Assembly: GCF_003171515.1 (NCBI RefSeq)
Contig: NC_089391.1
Location: forward strand, 3,658,001 to 3,722,000
Direction: 5' to 3'
Length of the DNA stretch: 64,000 nucleotides
From: Pyrenophora tritici-repentis
Lineage: Eukaryota > Ascomycota > Dothideomycetes > Pleosporales > Pleosporaceae
Part shown: positions 19,965 through 30,591 of the stretch, in pieces
How positions within the stretch are numbered: the first letter of the stretch is position 1
How the letters are laid out: each line of letters begins with the position of its first letter
Program-made: the position numbers and the translations under genes
The notes under the pieces: generated by a model
Seen by the model: only the letters and a program-made list of their open reading frames with translations
Told to the model about the DNA's origin: nothing
Database searches by the model: none

Positions 19965-22312
19965 CTTCGCGACTGGATTGGGATTGGTGTTGAGTAGATC
20001 GGGTGCGATGCGCGTTGGTTTGTTGGTGGACGTGCCGTGTTTGCTGTGTTTGGCGCATGCTGGAATTCCAGGGTCTCGCGCTGTCATGTGAACCACGCCT
20101 TGGCGTCACTCACCTACACCCTCAACACCGTGTTTCAATCAAAACGCAAATATGTGTACATCCTGCAGTTCCTTACTGGTCATTAAGCTTACAGTGACCT
20201 CGTTTGTTTCAGATATCCCACCGCAAAGCCTAGCAAGTTTTTTTCTCCATCTGTGTTTATATCACAGCGCATGCGTCACAGAAGTGTGCTTCGGCTGCAA
20301 TGTTTCTGCTGAGATGTTCTACGATAGCCACTTTATACTATTTGGGTTGTTGTGCTCCACTAGCTCCACTATCTCGTTCCGATCACGAGCTTCTACAGCC
20401 AAATAGAGTTCAAAGAATATATCGCCGGGTTGGACGGATGGGAAAGCGGACAGTACGTGAAAGGCATCGAATGATCCCGTACTCGCAACCTTTTACATAT
20501 CCAGCTAAAGATAACGCTTCGCCCCTGTTGTACGCGTACTAGTCCCAAAGTATCCATGGATAACAACACCCTCGATAATGTGACTGCAAGTAATTTTTTC
20601 GAGAACATTTGGTAAGCCCTCAAGTTACAAGCTGGTTCATATCTCGACTGGGTAGGATGCTCATGTGAAGCATCAAGGCATGCAACCACTTTGCAGATGC
20701 GCTTGTTGGAATGATGAACAATCGTACACCGATATTCCTGATCCCCATGGCACGCTGAGTATGATGAATTGAAACGGTCGTATGATGTGACGGGCATTAT
20801 ACGAGGGGGCCTAAACGGTGATAGCAGATATCGGAATCCGAAAAGCCGCTAAGCGCTAGGATGTTAAGTACTCCAGAGCCTTGGCGGATGAATTGAGCAT
20901 CAGATGATGATCATTCTCTGTCCAAGTAGGTAAAGTCCATATGTGCATAGGTGACACAGCTGTCGTTCACCCCACCACTTCGGACTTAACACCTCGCCAA
21001 CTCACTGTACTGTATGTACAATACCCGATACTGTGCGTTGCCCGCGTTAGCCGATTCTCCAAGCACTAGGCAGAAACTTGGAGGTAATTTTTCTGACCTG
21101 ATGAGTCAAAGACAGGGTTACAAAGCTGAATGATTTAGGTAACTATCATCGTTGGCATCTGACGTAATGTTTGTCTGAGTGGATTCCGGACAAGGACGCC
21201 GAAATACGGCGTCGCATCGCAAGTACAACTTCTTTCTGTTGAATATCGACCACTACCAGTAAAGACCGGCGGTATGAAAACTTGCATCCTTTTCCGTCAC
21301 AATGAGCTACACCATCTCAGCGCGGAAGTGGCCGGATGACAAGCATGAGCAAGTATTCAGGATCGGTGCCATCTCTTTTTGAGCACAGCGTGGGAATGTA
21401 TCCGTTAGTTGGCGTGCATGGCCAAGCTCGAGCAAAGCTTAACATGATTAGAGATATGGCGCAGGTGACGCTGATCCATGTACAAGCCAATGACATATTT
21501 GACGGCTGTGGCTCGGACGAAGCCTGGAGTTAGCCTTGCTGGAATTTTGCACAAAAAGTGAGCTAATCAGCTGGCCGGCGTTAGCTTCCGGTGTACCCTG
21601 GACAAGCTGCTGCAAGCTGCTAGTGATTGCATGTAAATCTTCGATGCCAACAACCTCATGTGAGGGTTGGCGGAAGACGGATGGTCGCCTCACCGAGAGC
21701 CGATGCAGGTGACTGCGACTTCGCTTGTCCTTGTTCCAAGCATGGCGTGATGTACAATTTGCCATTGCCGTGGAACAAAAGTGCAACTATCGGTTGCTAT
21801 CAGGCCCAAGGGGGGGCTCATAGATAGTGTTTCTGCTGTCATGATGAGGTGCAGACAGATGGATGCGACTAGCATGGTGAAAGAATGCCATTAGCGGTGA
21901 CTACCGAGAGGCCCGTCGCGGCGGCGATTAAGTCCGAGCTGGCGAGGACCCACAATTGCACCTGACGATCGATGCTGGGCCTTGGACGTCACAGCCATGA
22001 AAAGATCGGAAAAGCTTCGCAGCTTACAAACGTCTACGGTCATGAGCTGGTCAAACTTGCAGTTCCGAAACTTCCGAAAACAATATACATGCGAGCCACG
22101 CCCAGTTGGTTGGCGGCCTTGTGTCAAAGTACCTTTTATACGCTTTCGTCTCCTACTCCTTGAACTGATCTTGAACGACTCTTTATTCCTACTGCGCATA
22201 CCTACAAGGCGCGTTTTCCTTATACAGTTATCCTACACGGTCCTAGTTCCAGACCTCTGAGACTTGCGCCCACGCTTTACTCTAACAGATTTGACCCTGC
22301 GAGACAACATAC
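19965..22312. other. 2.3-kb intergenic region
   Basis: Holds promoters for the ELYS-like gene (left) and YTP1-like gene (right). Open frames on both strands (for example 20393-20797 and 21448-21786, leftward) have no recognisable motif and no support. No tRNA or transposon ends were found. Confidence 0.4.
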
Positions 22313-24126
22313 ATGCCGCACCGTCCAGGAGTGACGATAACTGCCACGACACTGCTGCTAGAGCTCTTGCCTTTGGCAGCTGCACATGGTCATGGCGATG
22401 GAATGGATATGAGCGCACATGATGCGCAGCCAGCACAACCACAGGATAATGGCTTCGGTGGCTACTGGAGTCTTTCTGAACACGCTTCGCTTATGTATTG
22501 GCATATTGGCCTTGAGATCCTAGCTTGGGTGGTGGTTCTGCCAGTTGCCGTCATGTTCAGCGTTGCGCGCTCGCGCTTCACGCTACTTATGCAATTAGCC
22601 TTCCTCGCAACAAACGCCCTTGCCCTCGTGCTCGGCATCATATACGACCACAAGACACCAGAAATGTACGAAGGGAATGCCCACAGCAAGACAGGATGGG
22701 CCATCACCTGGATCGCGTCGGCATGGGTATTTTTGGCCCTGGTCCAGGCCTACGCCGGAAGGTCGAACACGCAGTCAATCGAAGACGAATTCACAGAGCC
22801 AATGACAACCGTGAATATGCTCAGATATCAGCGCGTACAAAACCAGGAGCTTCCAGATCCGTCCCGCTGGTCGGACGACTCAGGACATGGTACCGAGCGC
22901 AACTCACTCTCGCTGCATGATGGCTCTCAATCCCCGAGTGTCGATTCGGAGAGCCAGTTTGTTAACCCAGCACGGAGGTATACACACGACGATTCTTTTG
23001 GCGACAGTGACGATGAGAAGCGCGGCTTCCTACATAACACCCCTGTCGACAAGTTTTTCTCTCGCAACGTAGCTCGCTTTGCCGTCGGTCGGACCTTGAA
23101 AGCGATTCGAATCTTGTACGTTGTCGTCGAGCGTACCATCTTAGTCCAAGGATTTTTGGCCATCGTTAGCGGTGCTGTTGTCTACGGCGGCATTGGAAGA
23201 GGTGGTGCCATCTTCAACGTCCTGGCCCACACAGTAAAGGGTGGCATCTTCTTCCTCTACGGGTTCCTTACACTCGGTCGATGGATGGGTGCATTCGCGG
23301 ATTTTGGGTGGGCATGGAACGTAAAGCCGCCAAAGGAGGTTGTCGGTCGTCGGCGGGCGGCACTGCCTTCGGCAGAATTTACCGAGTCATTCGTCATCTG
23401 GCTTTACGGCTGTACAAACGTGTTCCTAGAGCACCTGGCTGCGTGGGGCGATGCATGGACTGCGCAGGATCTGGAGCATGTCTCGATCTCTATAATGTTC
23501 TTTGGTGGAGGTTTGGTAAGTAGAGCTCTCTCACCCTTGGCAGTTAGCGTGACTAACCTCCCCCCTAGTTGGGAATGTGCATTGAATCGACCAAAGTGCG
23601 AGAGCTCCTAAACAGCGGCGTTGTCGCCTCGCAGGCAGCCTCGGTGCAGCACGAAGCGTGGCAGGAGCCTCGTCAATATCGGTTCTCGATGAATCCTTTG
23701 CCAGCGTTGATTATCATGCTTCTCGGCAAGATGATGAGCTCACACCACCAGACCTCGATGGTTTCGACCATGATACACTCTCAGTGGGGCAGCATGTTCA
23801 TGGGCTTCGCTCTTGCGCGTGGTGTCACCTACATCACCCTCTATATTTCACCACCCACCTCATTCCTTCCATCTCGTCCCCCAACGGAGATTGTGACGGC
23901 ATTCTGTTTGATTGCGGGTGGTGTTACCTTTATGGTCAGCAACAAAGATACTGTTGCGGCACTTGAGTCATACAACCTCGATGCCATGTTCATTTTTACG
24001 GTTGTGATGGGTGTTACTGCGCTCCTCATGGCCTGGACTACGGTTCTTATTGCTATCAAGGGCTGGGCCTTGCGCAAGGAGAGCAACGGTCAGTACATGA
24101 AGAGCCATGCTGGAGTCTTGGCCTAG
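22313..24126 (+). CDS. YTP1-like integral membrane protein
   Basis: A 586-residue polytopic protein from exons 22313-23515 and 23569-24126 (GTAAGT donor, CCCTAG acceptor). An N-terminal signal peptide (MPHRPGVTITATTLLLELLPLAAA) is followed by a His/Met-rich stretch HGHGDGMDMSAHD and then SLSEHASLMYWHIGLEILAWVVVLPVAVMFSVARSRF, typical of the DUF2427/Ytp1 family. A hydrophilic loop of ~100 residues precedes the C-terminal Ytp1 domain with about eight membrane segments, including FLTLGRWMGAFADFGWAWN and ESFVIWLYGCTNVFLEHL. Molecular function is unknown. The His/Met-rich extracytosolic segment resembles metal-binding regions of membrane transport proteins, which is only a suggestion. Intact. Confidence 0.88.
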
Positions 24127-24565
24127 ACGTTTGCAGCATTATTCCTGGTCTGATCGGCTGGTACATCCACTCGGACTTGGATTTCCGGACTTTTCATATT
24201 ATACCCTCTTCTTTCCCTTTTTACGGCCTGGATGGATTCCCTATTCATGATATCACTGCAGTATACCCTTCTCCTAAGAATGGTGACGACCTGGATTGCT
24301 GCATTTACAATATTATGCGTTCTGCATATGGTGGTGGTAATGTAATGGCAATGGTTTGGAGCGACAGAGTAATGCCGAGGCCTGGCGGGCCTGGCGATTA
24401 GTAGAGGTCGGATCAACTGCGACTGTAAATATATTCGTAGCATCTTTGACCAAGCATTGTCGGATATTTGAGCTAATCAAGTATGGGCCTTGTCATTTTC
24501 ATGAATACTGTACTCATCTGGGTATCATGCCAAAAGTCCCGAATGCCTGTAGCATACTGGGGACC
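24127..24565. other. Convergent 3' flanks
   Basis: Spacer between the convergent YTP1-like and Dam1 genes; 3' untranslated sequence is likely. Nothing else seen. Confidence 0.4.
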
Positions 24566-25288
24566 TTATCGGGCCCCGCGCCCCCTCCCAGCAACTCCCC
24601 TAGCAATGCCTGTACCACCTCTTGTGCCTCTAGTTGCGCCACCACGAGTGGGGATACCCCCACGCCCACCTGCTCGGGGTATGCCTCCTCTTCCCCTCGG
24701 AACGCCCGATGTCTTTGTGGCGGGTGCTGGTGTTTGTGGGTTCTGGAATTTGGATGACATCTTGCTGCTTGGCGGATTGTCAACAAAGGATGTATCGGTG
24801 GTTAGGAACGTCGCTTCCATGTCGTCTGGGCCTTGGGATCGGTTCAGGTTCGCAGCTCCAGGGTCGGATTGGTTCTGTGGTCGCTTGAAGGATTCTTGTA
24901 TTGGAGCCTAGATCAGACAGATTAGCCTTCGTTCTATGATATACATGTCTTAATTACGCACCTCAGGAAAGTCGACACAGAAGGCATTCATGTTCATGCC
25001 ATATAGAAAGCCTGCAAAACTCTCCGAGAAGCGTGCCAGACTCTCATGCATCAACTGCAATTGCAGAAAATTTTGCTCCAGATCTGCCATTGCATCGCTC
25101 AACTCAGCAAAGCCATCTTGGAGACCTTCAAGGGCGTTGCCCGAGGCTGAAGCAGCGCGGCCGCGTTGAGAAGAGTCGCGTAATGAAGAGCGGGAAGATG
25201 CGCGGAGGGGTGTTGTTGGGCGAGACCGAGGAGATTTGCTACGTATACGCCTATGAGAAGGGGTTGTGGTGGGTGTGGTGGACGCCAT
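24566..25288 (-). CDS. DAM1: DASH complex subunit Dam1
   Basis: Kinetochore protein of the DASH/Dam1 ring, which couples kinetochores to spindle microtubules in fungi. 222 residues from exons 25288-24962 and 24907-24566 (GTGCGT donor, TCTAG acceptor; join FPE-API). After a Ser/Arg/Pro-rich N-terminus of ~50 residues comes the conserved helical block at 52-110: LEGLQDGFAELSDAMADLEQNF, LQLMHESLARFSESFAGFLYGMNMNAFCVDFPE. The C-terminal ~50 residues are unusual Gly/Arg-rich repeats (RGRGGIPRAGGRGGIPTRGG), which could bind microtubules or RNA. The basic Ser-rich N-terminus offers Aurora/Ipl1-type phosphosites (RSKSPRSR, RASSRSS), in line with known control of Dam1, though no site is proven here. 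Confidence 0.9.
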
Positions 25289-25546
25289 AGGTCACGACAG
25301 TGGTTTCCGACGAATCTCTGGAGCTATGTGTTCTCTAGAAGCGACCAATTGCACGTTTCTCGACAGATGAATCGCAATTCTACAGTAAGACTTGTGCTAA
25401 GCTCCGACTCGGAGATGCAGTGTAATGCGACTTGGGAACACCAAGAAGTAAACATACCCCACAACGCAGGGCAATGTCGCGCTAACACAAATTAGGCGAT
25501 GATGCCATGAATCCAGTTGCAATGCTGCCGATACTGCGCCTTCCCG

Positions 25547-25726
25547 TTACGCCTGCTGGTTTCTCGTGAACTCGTATACAGCGTGTTGGCCAAGTAAATG
25601 CTCTGAAGCGGCGTAACCGCCAACAATCATCACCGCCGTTTCCAACGCACAGTCGCGGTGGATCATAGCTCCGACCCATCCGGAAGGATCTGCTGATGTC
25701 ACCCTGAGCAGGCGAGTCCTTGTCAT
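25547..25726 (-). CDS. Possible 59-residue small membrane protein
   Basis: A short frame starting MTRTRLLRVTSADPSG and ending with ETAVMIVGGYAASEHLLGQHAVYEFTRNQQA, whose last 30 residues look like a single membrane segment with a polar tail. An overlapping 89-codon frame (25751-25482, starting MSDRKKPRYDKDSPAQ) uses the same DNA; I cannot decide between them, or whether a spliced product uses both. It lies head-to-head with the Sec14-like gene at 25756, leaving almost no promoter space. Family unknown. Confidence 0.25.
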   Translation of the reverse strand: MTRTRLLRVTSADPSGWVGAMIHRDCALETAVMIVGGYAASEHLLGQHAVYEFTRNQQA

Positions 25727-25755
25727 AGCGAGGCTTCTTGCGATCTGACATATTC

Positions 25756-27564
25756 ATGTTGCTTCGCGCACAGCCCCTCCGACGACTACCTCATACCTCC
25801 ATAACCCAGCTGCGGACCCCTCTTTATCCCCCCAAACATTATATCTCCCCTTCCGCCCCCTTTAAGCCTAGACATCCGGTCACGCGTGCATACTCCCTAA
25901 GTCCTTTGCGGCCGGATACACATCACAAGAGCAGCGGGTTCAGCTTCTGGACAATAGGAGTGGTCGCTGGTGTTGCAATTGGCGGCGCCTTACTTGTACC
26001 CCTCATACAGAGCTCTCCAGGAGCGAAGACAGCGAAACCCACCTCGGCGCAATTTGAACTTGCTGATCTAACCGATTCGTATCTCGTCATGGCTGCGAAA
26101 ACCCCCGCCGGGCGACCGGGAACCCTTACACCCGACGAAGAAAGGAAGCTGCGCGAGCTATGGGGGATTGTTATGAGGGTCTTCGGTGTGGATGCGGCAA
26201 ACGGCGTGGAGGAGGTCACGTCACCCACGGTCGCTGAGCCAGCGTCAGATGGTAAAAAGGACAAGAAGAAGAGTCGTTTGAACGTCTTCAAGAGGAACAA
26301 GGGCGACAAGAGCGCAGATGACAAGGCATCTACTGCCTCGGACTCATCTACACCCTCGGATATTGGCAAGCTATCGATATCTGCAGATGACGACAAATTT
26401 GGTCAGACCGCAGAGTTCAAGGCGGCCATTGCGAACATTCCCCCGGAAGAGCTACGCAAGACCTTCTGGAGCATGGTCAAACATGATCATCCCGATGCGC
26501 TTCTGCTTCGGTTCTTGCGCGCAAGAAAGTGGGACGTGGAGAAGGCGCTGGTCATGATGATCTCAACAATGCAGTGGAGACTGAACGAGATGCACGTCGA
26601 CGACGACATCATGAAGATTGGTGAGCTGGGGGCTTCACAAAACACGAGCACTGAAGCCAAGGAGAAGAAGAACGCAGAGGATTTCTTGGTTCAGCTGCGG
26701 ATGGGTAAGAGTTATCTGCATGGAGTGGACCTTGAGGGCAGGCCGTTGTGCTTCGTCCGCGCCAGGTTACACAAGGCTGGCGAGCAGACGGAGGAGAGTC
26801 TGGAAAGATTTACCGTCTACCTCATCGAGACGGCGCGCATGCTGCTGAGGCCGCCGATTGACACTGCCGTGCGTCACCCCATCCTGCAACAATTCTGAGA
26901 ACAGTAATACTGACCCTGGCAGACTATCGTCTTTGACATGACCGACTTCTCCATGGCAAACATGGACTACACACCGGTGAAATTCATGATCAAATGCTTC
27001 GAAGCAAACTACCCCGAATCCCTCGGCACAGTGCTCGTCTACCGCGCCCCCTGGGTTTTCAACGCTGTCTGGAGCATTGTCAAAGGCTGGCTCGACCCCG
27101 TCGTTGCCGGCAAAGTCCACTTTGCAAAGACAGTGGACGAACTCAGCAACTACATACCCCGATCGCAGATCCCCACCGAACAGGGCGGTGACGAAAAGTG
27201 GGAGTACAAGTACCCGGAGCCCGTCCCCGGTGAGAACGACAAGATGAAGGATGAGGCACCCAAGCTGGAACTGCAGACGGAGAGACAGCAAATCGTCGAC
27301 AAATACGAGGCTACCGTCTTGGAGTGGATACACGCTGGTGACAGCGCGTCGCTGGAAGATACGCGGAAAGAAAGGGATGCCGTGGCCGAACAGCTCAGAG
27401 TCAACTACTGGAAGTTGGACCCCTATGTTCGCGCAAGGTCGCTGTACGACCGCATGGGTGTCATCCAAGAAGGAGGTAAACTCGACTTTTACCCAAAGGC
27501 CCCTGAGCCCGCTGCTGCTGTTGCTGCACCTGCTACAGAGACGAGCGCCGATGACCTCGATTAG
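25756..27564 (+). CDS. Sec14-like CRAL-TRIO lipid-transfer protein with N-terminal membrane anchor
   Basis: A 584-residue protein from exons 25756-26868 and 26923-27564 (GTGCGT donor, GGCAG acceptor; join DTA-TIVFDM). Residues 1-60 are Arg-rich and lack acids, like a mitochondrial presequence (MLLRAQPLRRLPHTSITQLRT). Residues ~57-80 form one membrane segment (FSFWTIGVVAGVAIGGALLVPLIQ). The CRAL-TRIO N-terminal domain covers ~235-290 (LLRFLRARKWDVEKALVMM). The lipid-binding domain covers ~310-480, with VYLIETARMLL, TIVFDMTDFSMANMDY and YPESLGTVLVYRAPWVFNAVWSIVKGWLDPVVAGKV. It should exchange phosphatidylinositol-type lipids. The presequence plus anchor suggests mitochondrial or contact-site location, which is an inference. 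The C-terminal ~100 residues are acidic and partly coiled. Confidence 0.88.
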
Positions 27565-28498
27565 AAAATCTGTGCATTGTAATATGTACATTGGCATCGC
27601 CCCCGTCGCTCTAATGTGTCGTAGTGTCTTTCCTCCTTCTCTCAAAGAAAAACATAGAATCCTCTCTGTCTCGCTCATAGTCTTACTCCATCTTCGTCCC
27701 CCATATGTGTGTATAGACAGCTTCGTTCCTTTTACATCTCCGCCCTTTTTTGCGCTGCGAAAAATCATCTAGCTTACTTTAATCAAATCCCGGTACTGTT
27801 ACAAAGATGCTGCAACATGGATTGATTGTTGCATTCGTTCATTTGACTGTATCCACTAAATAAACCCATATAGACAAAAAGACTAGACCCCCACGCTACA
27901 AACCACAGTCACTGCCACCACCACTACTACTCAAGCACCCAACCAAGCAAAAATAGCACAGCCAGCTAGTCAGTAGCAAGCGCCAAAAAAAGTCGGATCA
28001 TTCCGTAGGAATAAACCCCGGGCGGTCTTGTCTCCGACTCGCTGGCGACCAAGTCCGCGCCATTCTACCCAGTAAGCACGCGTTGATGTTCGCACATGGG
28101 CTGTGCTAGAAGAGTGGTAAAGTTTCGTGTTTACTAAACAGGGACCCTAATGAGCGGGCCCGGGTCTTTATTTTGCTTTTTCCTGGCTGCTGACTTGTGT
28201 TCTTTTTGCCTTCCTTCGTCCGTTGCTTGATGCAGGAACAAGTGTCTGCTGGAGTAAGGAAATGTGCTATTGAAAAAAAGAGGGAGCTTGTTTTGTGTTT
28301 CATCTAGTGGGGACCAGTGCGTGTAATGTGGTTGGGAGAGTTTTGGACAACATGGTGAGGCAGGTGGAGTATGCAGATGGATCGGGGAAATGGACGACAA
28401 TCGAGTCAAAGGTGGAACAAGGTGTGAATTTGGTAGTGGTGTAAACAATGGGCTTTTGTACATGGTGGACCGTACAAGGATCCGAGCGTGCGCCTTGC
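27565..28498. other. Convergent 3' flanks, 0.9 kb
   Basis: 3' untranslated and spacer DNA between the Sec14-like gene and the leftward uS2m gene; A/T- and pyrimidine-rich. No gene seen. Confidence 0.4.
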
Positions 28499-29842
28499 TT
28501 AGGAGGTGACTTTGATGTCCCTGCCTTGCCTGGTGCGGTGACTTTCGTGGTTGTTCACGTCGTCCATTTTGGTTTCCATTTTATCGGCATTTTCAAGACC
28601 CGTCTCTAGCGTTTCGGCTGTCTCGTCGACGCGCTCTCTCGGCACCGCGTTGCCTATGCGCAAGGTAGAGTCGCTTGTTATTACGCCGGCGTCTGGTGCC
28701 GCACCGTCGACGTCTGCATCAACTTTTGTGAGACCTTGGGCCGGAAGGTAGGTTATTTTGCCTTGGGCAGCAGCGGCGAGGCGTTGCTTTTGGCCTGCTT
28801 CACCAGCCCGACCTAGTACACCTGCAATGACTTGGATACAACGGAGACTGGGGTGTGTCAGATAGAGTGGCGGTGATGTATGTGAAAGTATGCTTACCTG
28901 TCATCGTTGGCCGGAATGGGGTACGTGACCCAGGTAGGGTCCGCATTGGTATCGATGACGCCAATCGTGGGGATGTTGTTGAGGGCACACTCATGGAGCA
29001 GAACGTAATTTTCGAGTGGGTTCATGCAGACAACAAGATCCGGTCGCAGCACTGGCCTTGCAAGGAGCTGTTCTTCGAAGCCGGGAACTTCCTCGTCCAG
29101 CTCATTGACCACCTTTGTCCTGCACTTGCCCAGGATTTGCTGTCCGTTGGTGATGCTTCCCGGTATCCAGCGCTCGAACAGATGGTAACCCTTGGCCAGC
29201 TCAGCGGCGCGCGCAACGGCCCTTTCCTGTCCATCGCGGGTTCCCACAAACAGAATCATGCCTGCCCTCCTAGAGACCTCCTGGACGATCTTGGCAGCAC
29301 GGCGCAGGTGGGCAGCCGTCACCTCGAGCGAGATGATGTGCACACCCTGCCGTATGCCGTGAATATAGCGAGCATTTGCAGGATTCCAAAGTGAGGTCAC
29401 ATGGCCCTGGTGGGCTTCCGAGGCCAGGAGGAGTTCGAGAGTGACGTCGGCGGGCGAAGGGGGGTGGTTCAGTAGGGTGTGGGGTTGGTAGTGAGGCAGC
29501 ACGACGGTTCCAAGCTTGCCCATCTGCTTGGACTGCTGCTTGTACATGCGGTACTGTTCCGCGACATTGTCTGTGGCTGCGGCGGGAGTTCCGTGTGTTT
29601 CAGGGTCGACCGAGGGCACTGGTTGGGTGAGGTGGGTGTTGAGTTGGGCCTCTATCGACTGCAGCTGCTTCAGGCTGTTCTCGGCTGAAGCATGGATAGA
29701 CTCAGTCTCGGTGGAGAGAAATCGTCGCAGCGGGGCATGTCGTGCGAGGGCGCGGGGGCCTGGCAGGTGAGTTAGCAGCTTCAATTGGCAGGCGGTAGAG
29801 CACAAACTCACAGCTGCGGGCTGCTACGCTCCTTAATATCAT
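28499..29842 (-). CDS. MRP4: Mitochondrial small ribosomal subunit protein uS2m
   Basis: 413 residues from exons 29842-29812, 29759-28898 and 28847-28499 (introns with GTGAGT and GTAAGC donors, CAG acceptors). It starts MILRSVAARSC and continues into a basic mitochondrial targeting sequence (PRALARHAPLRRFLSTET). The ribosomal S2 domain spans ~130-320: LLLASEAHQGHVTSLWNPANARYIHGIRQGVHIISLEVTAAHLRRAAKIV, GMILFVGTRDGQ, RWIPGSITN, RPDLVVCMNPLENYVLLHECALNNIPTIGVIDTNADP and TYPIPANDDS. All S2 signatures are kept. A C-terminal extension of ~80 charged residues follows, as in fungal Mrp4 proteins. It works in translation by the mitochondrial 37S subunit. The divergent neighbour is white collar-1. Confidence 0.93.
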
Positions 29843-30591
29843 CTTGTGGTGCCCGCGTGCAGTCGATCCGTCCTGGCCAAAATCTCGAGGCTACGTGCCA
29901 AGCGATACACACGTGATACATACCAAGACAAGATCGGCGCTAGCCCCTTTGATCGTACCCCATCGAACACCACCGCCATTCGGACTTGGGCGCCGCTCCA
30001 CACGCCCTCGGGCTTTCACTCGGAGGTACCCAGACAGCCACGGCATGCCCAATCGCCGTCAGAATCGCATGATGCATGCCAGAGAAAGAGCCTCCCATTC
30101 CGGGGTTTTTGCGAACATGGGTCCCACATCGTCATAGGGCAGAGCATGGCATTGTTGAATTGCCATAGATGGTCCCTGCTTGCCAGCTGCCCCAATGTTT
30201 CGTGTGAAAGCCACTGACATCTTTCCGTCATCTTCTGCAGCTATCCCGCACCCGGCTTTTGTCTTGGCAGCTAGCGCATTCCATTGGCGCTGCACATCTC
30301 ATCTCACACACTGCGCAACCCGCCCATCGGAACACGCGAAGACGGGACCGCTGCCACTGCCACTGCCACCTAGAGCACAACCTGCCCACAACAGTCGAGC
30401 TGGTTGTCGCCGGCGAATGCTGCCTGTCGTTCGCCCCGCCGTCGCTGCCACTCACCTCCGGACCGACGAAGCGATAGCGCACAGCACCGCCCGCGGGCGC
30501 CGACGACACCCTTTGATGCCCACAACCCGGGGCCAGACGACCACCGCAACTGTCAACAACGCCTGTGGCGAGGACAGGTAGCCATTCCATC
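29843..30591. promoter_or_regulatory. Shared divergent promoter of uS2m and WC-1
   Basis: The only DNA between two divergent start codons, so both promoters and the WC-1 5' leader lie here. GC- and C-rich, with a CTGCCACTGCCACTGCCACC triplet run near 30350. No TATA box is clear. Confidence 0.55.

Noticed and set aside
20393..20797. 134-codon leftward open frame in the 2.3-kb spacer
   Set aside because: No domain, no plausible promoter or splice structure, and composition looks random.
21448..21786. 112-codon leftward frame with Arg/Ser-rich sequence
   Set aside because: Briefly resembled a regulator fragment, but no zinc-cluster Cys spacing or other motif is present.
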